Shown: one piece after another, positions 8,375 through 16,326 of the stretch
Layout of the letters: every line of letters begins with the position of its first letter
How positions within the stretch are numbered: position 1 is the first letter of the stretch
Assembly (NCBI RefSeq): GCF_000315625.1
Contig: NW_005434657.1
Coordinates: 21,539 to 72,980, forward strand
Origin: Guillardia theta CCMP2712
Lineage: Eukaryota > Cryptophyceae > Pyrenomonadales > Geminigeraceae
Direction of reading: 5' to 3'
Length of the DNA: 51,442 nucleotides
Notes under the pieces: model-generated
Database searches by the model: none
What the model was told of the DNA's origin: nothing
What the model saw: the letters and a program-made list of their open reading frames with translations, nothing else
Position numbers and translations under genes: made by a program

Positions 8375-10101
8375 TCAGATTTGCGAGACATCTTTCCGCA
8401 TCACCTTCATTTGCACACCAGCGTCTCCCCCACCGAACTTTGAATCTCCTGCACCCTGTTGATCCATCATAGCCACTGGCACCTGGAGCCATGCATCTTA
8501 GCATCCATGGAATCCCAAATTTCCTGAAAAGCAACATGGAGGGAAAGTGATACCTGTTGTTGAAGCTGATGCATCTGAATCAGCTGTGAATTCCCCGTCT
8601 ACCAACTTAGTTTCGACTCGCTGTGCGATAAGAATCCAACCTGAGTAGGAGCAGGCTGGCTTGATGCTTGAGTCCTCAGACCGTCTGCGAAGACCAATTA
8701 GTTCCACACACAAGAGCCTGTCAAGGCTCACGTGAATTTCCGGGCAAGCCCATCTGGTTTTGCTGAGTCGAGTTAGGCAACTGATGCATCTGCGAATGTT
8801 GTTGGAGTTGCTGGCGATAGTGACATCAGTATTGGACGTGGAGAAACGAATACTGCAGACCTGCAAGTGCTGCTGCTGCTGATGATGATGCGAGAAAAGA
8901 AGTTCCGGATCGATCTGAGCACTGTTGTCGAACCCTCATCATCAATCCTGATCCATGACAAAGCAACAAAAAAGTTACCTGCTGCCGGAAGACTTGATCT
9001 GTGGCATCCCTGAGAGGCTTGATATTGACTGGGTGAGTCCCATCCCTGGGATTCCAAGCAGATTTCCACTCATAGTGTGATGAAGCCCCTAAGTTTCAGA
9101 AACCAATTTAGTATTCTTTGCATCCAATGCACCTCTGACATACTTGCATCGTCGGGGGAGGAAATTGCGCTTGCGAAAGAGATGCAGCCAAGCCCTTCAA
9201 AGATATTCTCAGTCACCCAATCTAAGCTCAGTCAAGTGTCAATCAGCTTACTTGTGTCTGCGCTTGATGTGTCATCTGATTCTGCAAGTTTTTCATTAAC
9301 TTCCGATTCCACAGGACAATTTCAGATAACTTACCTGCATTTGCATCTGTTGGCTCGGAGAGGCCATGATATTTACAGAGTGCGAGGAATGAAGGGGCTG
9401 ACCCTTGAAACACAAATGAACCAACGAAACTCAGTGCAGGAATCAGTACCTGACCCTGCATTTGAAGTAGTGTACCCGAACCAAACATACTGAGCATGGA
9501 AGGCTGTGGAAGTATAATGTCAGCATCAAGCACGGAGATGTAATTATCATTTACCTGTCCCAGCAAGGAATTAGTGGGAGCGAATCCCTGCCTTCACGTC
9601 AAAAGGGGAAGATTGTCGATAAACGATTGCACTTGTTGTCCAAACTGTTGTGACGATTCCGTTGCTTGCGAACCTTGGGGTTTCATCTTGAATGGAAATA
9701 TTACATACGTGATTCCTACTCAGTTGAGGTCACCTGTTGCTGCTGCTGCTGCTGCTGCTGTTGCTGCTGCTGTTGCTGAAAGAGCTATGGCGTTGACTCA
9801 GACATCTTTCATGTCTCCTGTCGAACACAATTCTTACCTGCCCGGGCTGCAATAGCGGACGAGTCTGTAGCAGATGCCCGCTTCCATGCATCTTCTTGGT
9901 AACGTGAAAACGACGAAAAAAGCAATGTTCCTCTACCTGAGTAGAGGGCAGATTGGATTGGAGCTGGTTAGACAGCTGCCCTGGTTGCAACTGCAATCCC
10001 CCATGCTGAAAGTATGGTGATCACTAGAAAACTGCGGCATCAAAATTCAACCTGAGGGGATGCAAATTGTGCTGGCAGGTTGCCTGACAAGGAACCGAAT
10101 G

Positions 10102-10136
<35 letters not shown>

Positions 10137-11400
10137 CCTGAAGATTGGAATAAACGCAAGGGGAGATGTAAGACAGGGAAGATGAAACGCGAAACATTAG
10201 AAAATGCGTCCCAAAAGTAGAAACCGACCTTGAAAGGACTTCTTAGTATTCTGTTTCGAAACGAGGACTACTCTCATAGCGTCCAAGTTCACTGCTGAAA
10301 TCGAATCAGCAAACCAAATTTTGGAAACGCACTGCTGTATGACCTGGAGGTGGCCGCCTGTTCGGAGCAACATTTGCCGTTGATACAACAACATCGTCTG
10401 GCTCTGGAATCGATGGATTAAGGATCTTACAAAGAGTCGGAACTCAAATTGTATACCAGCTTCACAAATGTGTGGCCCAATTTCACTCTGTCTCCATTTG
10501 CCATTTGGAACTGATATTATCTTGCAGAGCGTCACGTTCACACATCAACAAGAAACGGTTGTCTTGTCACCTGGGTTGACATCTGACTACCTTTAAAACT
10601 AGGTAGTAGCCGCATTAGCGCAGGATTAACAGTGACACATGTGCCATCTGAAGTCAAGAGAATTTAGTAACACATCAGGTACAAAGACTGTCAAGGACCT
10701 AGCCGCAGAATTGCAATACCGACACCAGCAGACGGTACTGATAAAATCTGTTGCACAATTAACATTAAATTCACGTAGGGCTCATGACCACCTCTTGAAA
10801 TGAAATATGGTTCGGATCCTGCGAATTGCCAGCTCCCCCAGATCCCATGCTTCCGCTGGAGGAGTCGTTTGTAGAACCATCTTGCGATTTATTCGTGGCA
10901 TTTTTGATCGCTTCAATACAAGCCTGCTCTAAATGTGAGAAGTTTTGACATGATAATGATGTAAACTGACCAGCAAAATTTGATTCCTGCTCTTTTTCTT
11001 TTGATAAAGTTCTTCATCTTCACCCAACTTGTGGGCACACAATAATTCAGCATGAGAGTTACTTTGAAATCCTCTCACCTGCACATTGCCTACGGGACGA
11101 CCACCAGGAATTATATGTTCTAGAGCCTGTTCTCGCCTGTCATTAACTGCAAGGCACGAAACAAAGGCAAACCGATATTAGTTCTGCCGTTTTTTCACGA
11201 TATCTCCTTTGTTTCGCCATAATTCAGCTGCAAATGTGCTACTTTCGACTGTTAAGGATTTCAGGTCATACTTTTGTAATTTCAAATATAAAACCACACC
11301 GTGGGAGAATCAGAGTTCCTACTGAATTTTGATTTTGAGCATTACACTGTCTGCACTGAAAATTAGTCACTCTTGTATCAAATCAAACTATTAAATGTCA
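8375..11400 (-). CDS. Gln/Met-rich protein, multi-intron (possible transcriptional co-regulator)
   Basis: Many small exons can be read leftwards, most ending ...CAG before GT. Upstream exons encode NDRREQALEHIIPGGRPVGN (about 11100), LGEDEELYQKKKSRNQILL (10990) and EAIKNATNKSQDGSTNDSSS (10860). Middle exons encode FQMANGDRVKLGHTFVKL (10480), the repeat GMGMGMGMGMGMPFG (10100-10139) and HGGLQLQPGQLSNQLQSNL (9960). A 42-nt exon at 9734-9775 encodes fourteen glutamines. Downstream exons encode GIPGMGLTQSISSLSG (9030), FDNSAQIDPELLFSHHHQQQ (8900), QLQQHSQMHQLPNSTQ (8800) and finally DQQGAGDSKFGGGDAGVQMK, ending at a TGA (8375-8377). The composition is that of low-complexity co-activators; no DNA-binding domain is recognised. 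The 5' limit is uncertain; CRQCNAQNQNSVGTLILPRC near 11320 may be an early exon. Confidence 0.55.
9734..9775 (-). other. 42-nt exon encoding only glutamines
   Basis: On the minus strand CTCTTTCAG is followed by fourteen CAG/CAA codons and then GTGACC. The exon therefore begins at a consensus acceptor, ends at a GT donor and encodes only Gln. The CAG repeat also supplies alternative AG acceptors within itself. Confidence 0.5.
10102..10139. repeat. Hexanucleotide repeat encoding Gly-Met
   Basis: CCCATG units repeated six times; on the minus strand they read GGCATG and encode (Gly-Met)6 inside the Gln/Met-rich gene. Confidence 0.85.
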
Positions 11401-12560
11401 TTTCCATCAACATAATTGACCATGGATGTTCAACTACATGTGCATGGCATGGGGGAAAGAGCCAATCCAATTTGGGAAGGATGAGACTGACATGGAGGAT
11501 GAGAATGATATAAAGCGGGTTGAAGATGAGATGAAGGAGAGAAATAACAAAGGATTTCTGGTCCAGTAGTTGTTAAGCTCTGGCGTGGAATGCGAAAAGC
11601 AAGAGGTAATCATGTAGTAGGCTGAGTGAGGAAAAAGAGGAGGGAAAATACAAAGACAGCATTACAGGCAGGAGAGAGGATGGTGAAGGCAAGGGAAGAA
11701 GTAAGGAGGGGGAGGGGGAAGGGGTGAGTAGGGAGTAATTGGTGGCTGTATATGCGAAGAAGGCTGACAATTTTGAACAAGACTGAGTCGAGCATGACGC
11801 CGAAGCGATGGATTGCCGCGGGGCAGATGGGGGGTGGGTAGGTATGTGTGATAGGGTGGGTGACATGTTGAGATTGGACAGGGGTAGGAGGACTGCGGGT
11901 ATGGAAATCACGGGCAAATCACGGGGTGGTGCGCTGGTAGTACCATGGTGGTTGTAGGAAAAGGTGGGTAGTGATGATGAAGTGATGGTTCTCAAACAGT
12001 TGATGGTGAGGTGATGGAAAAAGGTGGGGTCCTTTGGTCTTGGAGGTGGGCATACACCCCGTCGCTTTAGGGTGAAGCGGGGGTTGTGAAATGGTAAAGA
12101 AGGCAAGTCGAATTGGAGGGTAGGGTAGACGTGGAGTGGCAGTCTGGACGCAGGATGAAAGTAGGTGGGGTTCTCTAAAAGGTAGGGGTAGGGGTATAAG
12201 ATCGAGGGTTGTCGGGGGGATGCATCTGGTCACGATTTGAATCATGTAACGGGAGTAGCATTTGTGTTGGGTGGGGGAGGGGGTTCGAGAAACCCTCGAA
12301 AACATCTAGAACACTGGGGGTAGGGTGTACAGATGGTTGGGTGGGGTCAACGAGGTCACGATTTGAAACGGTCTTAGGAAAGCTATGACAAAGGGCATAT
12401 GTAACAACAAGATACGATACTAAGACCAAGGAGGTTGGTACCTGCTATCACCCTCTGGTAGGATGGGGAGGTAGGGAGGGAGTTTAGGGGAATGGTGACC
12501 CTACCTACCCATATATCCCCCCTATATTTACCACAACACCGGTACTGACATAGCGCCGGG
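11401..12560. other. Purine/G-run-rich non-coding tract
   Basis: From about 11690 the plus strand is dominated by short G runs (GGGTGGG, GGGGAGG, GTAGGG). Long minus-strand open frames here are Pro/Ser/Leu-rich by-products of that composition and show no recognisable motif or splice pattern. I see no gene. Confidence 0.5.
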
Positions 12561-12573
12561 GAACAGGCCCATG

Positions 12574-12608
12574 ACTTTGAGTAAACCATTGGACTTTTTA
12601 CTCAAAGT
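12574..12608. repeat. 12-bp inverted repeat ACTTTGAGTAAA / TTTACTCAAAGT
   Basis: Perfect 12-bp arms at 12574-12585 and 12597-12608 with an 11-nt spacer. The right arm continues into a dispersed repeat (TTTACTCAAAGTTAAGTTAA) that recurs at 26493 and 27078. It marks the edge of the GC-rich island that follows. Confidence 0.85.
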
Positions 12609-13343
12609 TAAGTTAAAAATCAGGACGAGGACCATGACTTCTGCTGCGGTTTGGAGGCCGGGTCGGGGTCGGGGGTACTAGTCTGAGTAAAAAGAGTCTC
12701 GGACTCGAGTCCGACCTTGGGGCGACTCGAGTTATTATCAAGTTCACAGGCTGATGATTCGAGTCTGCGGCCCGGCCGGCCCGGCGGTCCGGTCGGCGCG
12801 GCCGCCGCGCGGAGTCCGATCCCTTTTACTCAAAGTCCGATCAATGCGGCCCGGCGGGCCCTTGAAGAGACGACGGTCTTTCATTTCAGTCCCGCCGGGG
12901 CGGCCGGTCACCGGGCACCGGGCATTCGGCCCATATCATCATGATCGGGATCCGGAGCCTCCGAGTCCGATATGGCCGGGCCGCCGAGTACCGGGCCCCG
13001 GCCCCGGCGGCGGACTCCGGCCCGCCGGACTCGGGATGCGTGCCGTGCCACCCGCCCGGCCCCGGGCCGCCGCCGCCGCACGGTCACCCCGATCCGACTC
13101 GCGCCCCCCCCCGGCGGCCCCCGCCGCCGCCGCGTGACTGCCGCAAAAAAACGGTGATTTTATGTAATTACTCAAAAATCATTTCTGGTACAAAAATTCA
13201 AACCAGGCAGCCCACCCCGCCCACTGTTTGAAAGAACTGAGGTACCCCAATTGATGCCCGTGACGGATCGGACGCCGGGTGTGCCTGACTCGCCTGCGGC
13301 CTGCGCCGCACCGGGGCCCGGCCGGCGGGCGGCAGCGGGCGGC

Positions 13344-13371
13344 AGCGGCATAGCCGCCGGGCTATGCCGCT
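13344..13371. repeat. Hairpin with 12-bp arms
   Basis: AGCGGCATAGCC, four-base loop GCCG, GGCTATGCCGCT: a perfect stem. Confidence 0.9.
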
Positions 13372-13391
13372 GGGGGCCCCGGCTAGCCAGT

Positions 13392-13422
13392 GATCACTAG
13401 CCGGGGGCCCCGGCTAGTGATC
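13392..13422. repeat. 31-bp near-perfect palindrome
   Basis: GATCACTAGCCGGGG, a central G, then CCCCGGCTAGTGATC; 15-bp arms. A partial further copy (GGGGGCCCCGGCTAG) lies just to its left at about 13372-13386. Confidence 0.9.
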
Positions 13423-13782
13423 GGCGGACTGGAGTACCGGCGGCCGCGCGTTCCGACCGCTGGACTCTCATCCGGCGGTCAGAACAAGGTCACGGTGCCG
13501 TGACAACTGGCGGCACAGTGCACAACCGCCGCCTCCAAATCACTGACGCGGCCAAGTTGGAACGGACTCGAGCCGCCGCCTTCAATGTTTCAGTGCCGCA
13601 ACTTGCCATGATGGAACGTATGCCAGCCGTGCCAGTCAGATAGCGCCGAGTTAACAAAAACTCTCCTGTAAACCAAGACGACTTACGTGGCAGGCGGCCA
13701 ATGTAGCGTATGGGACGAAGAGGGGGTCTTTCCTAGCCGTCTTGCTAAGGTCCTCTCATGTCTGGATGCTTGGGTTTCACAT

Positions 13783-13787
13783 CCTAG
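13783..13787 (+). repeat. Target-site duplication CCTAG, left copy
   Basis: CCTAG immediately precedes the TGTTG end of the element. The same five bases occur at 16173-16177 after the CAACA end, and only once (20046-20050) in the unoccupied paralogue. Confidence 0.9.
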
Positions 13788-14034
13788 TGTTGTATCCATG
13801 AGGATCCGGAACCACGGATACTCGTCGGATACTCTGCCGGATATTCCCTATATAGGCGGACGCATCTCGTGCGGACGGCCTCCTGAATGTCCCCCACTTG
13901 CATGCACAGTGAGTGTGGTGGTTGTGCGTAGTTTACCTCCTAGTAAACTTAGAGACTTCTATTTCCTGCTTCTCAATCTCCTTCATCCTTACTTTACTCG
14001 TGTCGTTGACAATCTCTGTGTTGTGTATACAACA
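13788..14034 (+). repeat. Left LTR
   Basis: Starts TGTTGTATCC and ends ATACAACA, 247 bp. It contains CCCTATATAGGC at about 13846-13857, a possible TATA element. The gag ATG follows only 24 nt after its end; no tRNA primer-binding site that I recognise lies between. Confidence 0.8.
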
Positions 14035-14058
14035 TTCTGGAAGCGAAGTGGTTGATTC

Positions 14059-15597
14059 ATGACCTCGAAACAAGGAAGAGGAGGAAAGAAACCTCAGCCG
14101 GAAAGGAGCCCTCAACCTCGATCTAAGCAATCAGGAGCATTTCAAACAGAAATTGCTGAAGAGAGTTCTGAGGAAGAAGTCGAATGGAGCGAGCGGCTGC
14201 AGCTGCAGCAGCAGCAGCTTTCTCCGAGTCAGACCAGTGGATCTTTGACTCAACCTTATAGGGATGGAGTACAACGTGAAGCGCTGTCTAGCGCGGATCA
14301 ACGGGCCCGAAACAAGAGGGATACTCCCTTGCGAAGTATTCTGCGATCAGAGGAGGCAACTCAGAGAGCAGCCTCCCCTGCAACATCGGTACGTCTGCCA
14401 AGCTCGGAAAATTTTTCATCCGACCCCGTCATGTCCTCGCCAGTGGCGCAGGACCGAGCTCTTCTCCTTCTTCGTCGAATGTGTGCCCTCCTGGCTGACA
14501 CCATGCAGGACGAGCGTTTCCACATGCTCGCCAATGCTGCAGACGAATTTGCGACAGCCGACGCTGCTGCAACACCAGAGCTCCCGCATCTCGCACGGAA
14601 AGTTACCCTGCAAGATGCTAATGCTGATATCTATTCAGCTGAGGAATCAGCTAGCGCTGAATCCTCTGATCAGGAACCAGTCCTCTCCAATCGGACTCTC
14701 GTGAATGTGCTAACGAACTCCAAGAGTTTCAATTCCAGCCGCATTCCGATGTACAAAGGTTTTGCTGATCCCCGCTCTGTCGAAGAATTCCTTCGTCAGT
14801 GCAACCGCGAATTAATCGCTCAAGAGATCCCAACTCGCAAATGGGTGAAGAGCATCACGCCGTTGTTCACCAACGAAGTGATGGTGGTGGTAGAACGTAA
14901 GTACGGAAAGAGTCTCGAGGCCATCAACAAGCTTAAATGGGATGAATTTTCAACTCATCTAAGTTCGTGTCTAGCCCCAATGCGGCAAGCCAAGAATTAT
15001 CAGACTCAGCTTGATCAGCTCAAGCAGCAGCCCAACGAATCCGCCTGGGCGTACTTGACTCGCGCCACGACACTCTTCGCAACGCTCGAATCGCAGGTAG
15101 GGTCTGCCATCCTGTACTTCAACGATCAGCCACTCCGGAAATTCATCAAGGGATTTTCGCATACGCCGACGCGCACGTCTATCCACACATGGTTTACGAT
15201 TTATCGCAGTCAGTACGGACACGGAGAAGACATGTTCTCTCGCCTAGTCACTTTCATCACAGCTCTTCTGGACGATGGTGAACCGCTAACAGTGTCTAAG
15301 CAGCCTAACTCAGCTGCTGCTAACGCTGCGCAGACCTCTTCGCACACGAAGGCCAAAGCCAACGGTGGGCAGAACAAGAAGAAGTCCAACGGTAAAGAAA
15401 ACCAGCGCAAGCAGAAGTCCATCCGTTGTTTTTACTGTCAAGAACCGGGTCACATCAAGCCGGACTGCGAGCAGTACAAGCGCGAAGTCGCTCTCCAACA
15501 GGAGCGCCATGAGAAACTCATGGCAACCCAGCATGAACAGCATGTTCAGCTTTTAGCTGCTCTTCAACCGCTCGCGACGCGTGCGGGAAACGAGTAG
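14059..15597 (+). CDS. Retrotransposon Gag polyprotein
   Basis: 512 codons from the ATG at 14059 to a TAG at 15595. The N-terminal half is Ser/Gln/Glu-rich and disordered in composition. A helical capsid-like region follows (MYKGFADPRSVEEFLRQ to residue about 420, including FSTHLSSCLAPMRQAKNYQ and SAWAYLTRATTLFATLES). After a Lys/Asn-rich linker comes a zinc knuckle, CFYCQEPGHIKPDC, with exact CX2CX4HX4C spacing, and a Gln/His-rich tail. This order is that of Ty3/Gypsy-type Gag, which coats genomic RNA in virus-like particles. The frame is intact, so the protein could still be made and could package RNA in trans. Confidence 0.85.
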   Translation: MTSKQGRGGKKPQPERSPQPRSKQSGAFQTEIAEESSEEEVEWSERLQLQQQQLSPSQTSGSLTQPYRDGVQREALSSADQRARNKRDTPLRSILRSEEATQRAASPATSVRLPSSENFSSDPVMSSPVAQDRALLLLRRMCALLADTMQDERFHMLANAADEFATADAAATPELPHLARKVTLQDANADIYSAEESASAESSDQEPVLSNRTLVNVLTNSKSFNSSRIPMYKGFADPRSVEEFLRQCNRELIAQEIPTRKWVKSITPLFTNEVMVVVERKYGKSLEAINKLKWDEFSTHLSSCLAPMRQAKNYQTQLDQLKQQPNESAWAYLTRATTLFATLESQVGSAILYFNDQPLRKFIKGFSHTPTRTSIHTWFTIYRSQYGHGEDMFSRLVTFITALLDDGEPLTVSKQPNSAAANAAQTSSHTKAKANGGQNKKKSNGKENQRKQKSIRCFYCQEPGHIKPDCEQYKREVALQQERHEKLMATQHEQHVQLLAALQPLATRAGNE

Positions 15598-15716
15598 CGG
15601 CGGCAGGCAACGAGAGGGGAGCATCACTTGCTCCTCCTGCCGCTGGTCTTTGCCCCAGCCCTCTCTTACCAGGTAGCAGCGCTTTACCTCCTCATCGGAG
15701 CTCGCTAAGCCATTTC

Positions 15717-15965
15717 GTGCTGCCGCCTGATCGGAACGCGTCGTGCTCAACGGCCGCGTCCCTTCCTACGGGTCAACTACATGTTTGCCCCTGCTTAGCC
15801 CTCAGCCGTGGCGACGCCTCCGCGCCGCTTCAGCTCGCCTTACCCGATCTTATTCGGCTCCCCGTTAGCGTCAGCTCTTCCCGAGTTCATGCTCACCAGA
15901 CCGTTGCCCTGCTCGATCACGGCGCGAACACAACACAGAGATTGTCAACGACACGAGTAAAGTAA
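15717..15965 (+). pseudogene. Truncated retroviral-type aspartic protease
   Basis: The frame leads to VALLDHGAN at about 15906-15929, resembling the D-[ST]-G-A active site of retrotransposon proteases but with His in place of Ser or Thr. It is cut immediately after this motif by the inverted LTR at 15928. The frame differs from gag, so a frameshift or separate start would have been used in the parent element. Confidence 0.5.
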
Positions 15966-16172
15966 GGATGAAGGAGATTGAGAAGCAGGAAATAGAAGTC
16001 TCTAAGTTTACTAGGAGGTAAACTACGCACAACCACCACACTCACTGCCACGGTGCATGCAAGTGGGGGACATTCAGGAGGCCGTCCGCACGAGATGCGT
16101 CCGCCTATATAGGGAATATCCGGCAGAGTATCCGACGAGTATCCGTGGTTCCGGATCCTCATGGATACAACA
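15928..16172 (-). repeat. Right LTR in inverted orientation
   Basis: 245 bp, reverse complement of 13788-14026 apart from a 6-bp insertion (GCCACG region near 16050). The inner terminal ATACAACA of the LTR is absent; the junction lies in GGCGCGAACACAACAC, where the internal sequence meets the LTR. Confidence 0.9.
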
Positions 16173-16177
16173 CCTAG
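16173..16177 (+). repeat. Target-site duplication CCTAG, right copy
   Basis: Second copy of the five-base target, followed by CATACAGTC, which continues the 327-bp repeat. Confidence 0.9.
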
Positions 16178-16326
16178 CATACAGTCTATCTCTCATGTGC
16201 TCCTCAATTCTGGTTTTGTGTGCATTAAACTCGGTCTTGAGCAAAAACTGTCTTGTTACAACTAAGGTCGATGTGATATCTGCGTGACTTTGGACTAGTA
16301 CAAGTCTAACAAACTTGTATTCCGTC

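Larger units (their letters stand above)
12640..13605. other. GC-rich island 1
   Basis: Sequence becomes abruptly very GC-rich, dominated by CCGG, GGCCC and GCCGCC runs, between flanks of ordinary composition. No stop-free frame has recognisable protein motifs. It contains two large palindromes, listed separately. Similar islands occur near 20200-20640, 26290-26400, 27150-27370 and 40290-40440. Confidence 0.7.
13788..16172 (+). mobile_element. LTR retroelement with an inverted right LTR, gag only (2,385 bp)
   Basis: The left end is a 247-bp LTR (13788-14034) with the 8-bp LTR termini TGTTGTAT and ATACAACA. It is followed by a gag frame and the start of a protease. Instead of a direct right LTR, the element ends with the same LTR in reverse orientation (15928-16172), lacking the last eight bases at its inner end. 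Both outer ends are therefore the same LTR end. The whole is bracketed by a 5-bp duplication (CCTAG), and an empty target copy exists at 19873-20199, so it integrated as this rearranged unit. It lacks reverse transcriptase and integrase and would depend on a partner element. Confidence 0.85.
13610..16326 (+). repeat. 327-bp dispersed repeat, copy 1, interrupted by the retroelement
   Basis: Segments 13610-13787 and 16178-16326 together match 19873-20199 without a difference that I could see. Copy 1 is split by the element at 13788-16172 plus the duplicated CCTAG. Its ends are weakly inverted (GATGGAA at the left, TTCCGTC at the right), which hints at a terminal-inverted-repeat origin. Confidence 0.9.

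Noticed and set aside
11573-12106. 177-codon minus-strand frame
   Set aside because: Pro/Ser/Leu-rich by-product of G-run-rich DNA, with no motif and no splice-site pattern.
12754-13231. Several overlapping Pro/Arg/Ala-rich frames in GC-rich island 1
   Set aside because: Extreme GC content removes stop codons in all frames; compositions are low-complexity and mutually overlapping.
13687-14055. 122-codon frame across the 327-bp repeat and the left LTR
   Set aside because: It spans the insertion junction of the retroelement, so it cannot be an ancestral gene.
13788-16172. DIRS-type element, because of its inverted terminal repeats
   Set aside because: The 5-bp target duplication, TG...CA LTR ends and Gypsy-like Gag/protease order indicate integrase-mediated LTR insertion; DIRS elements make no target duplication.
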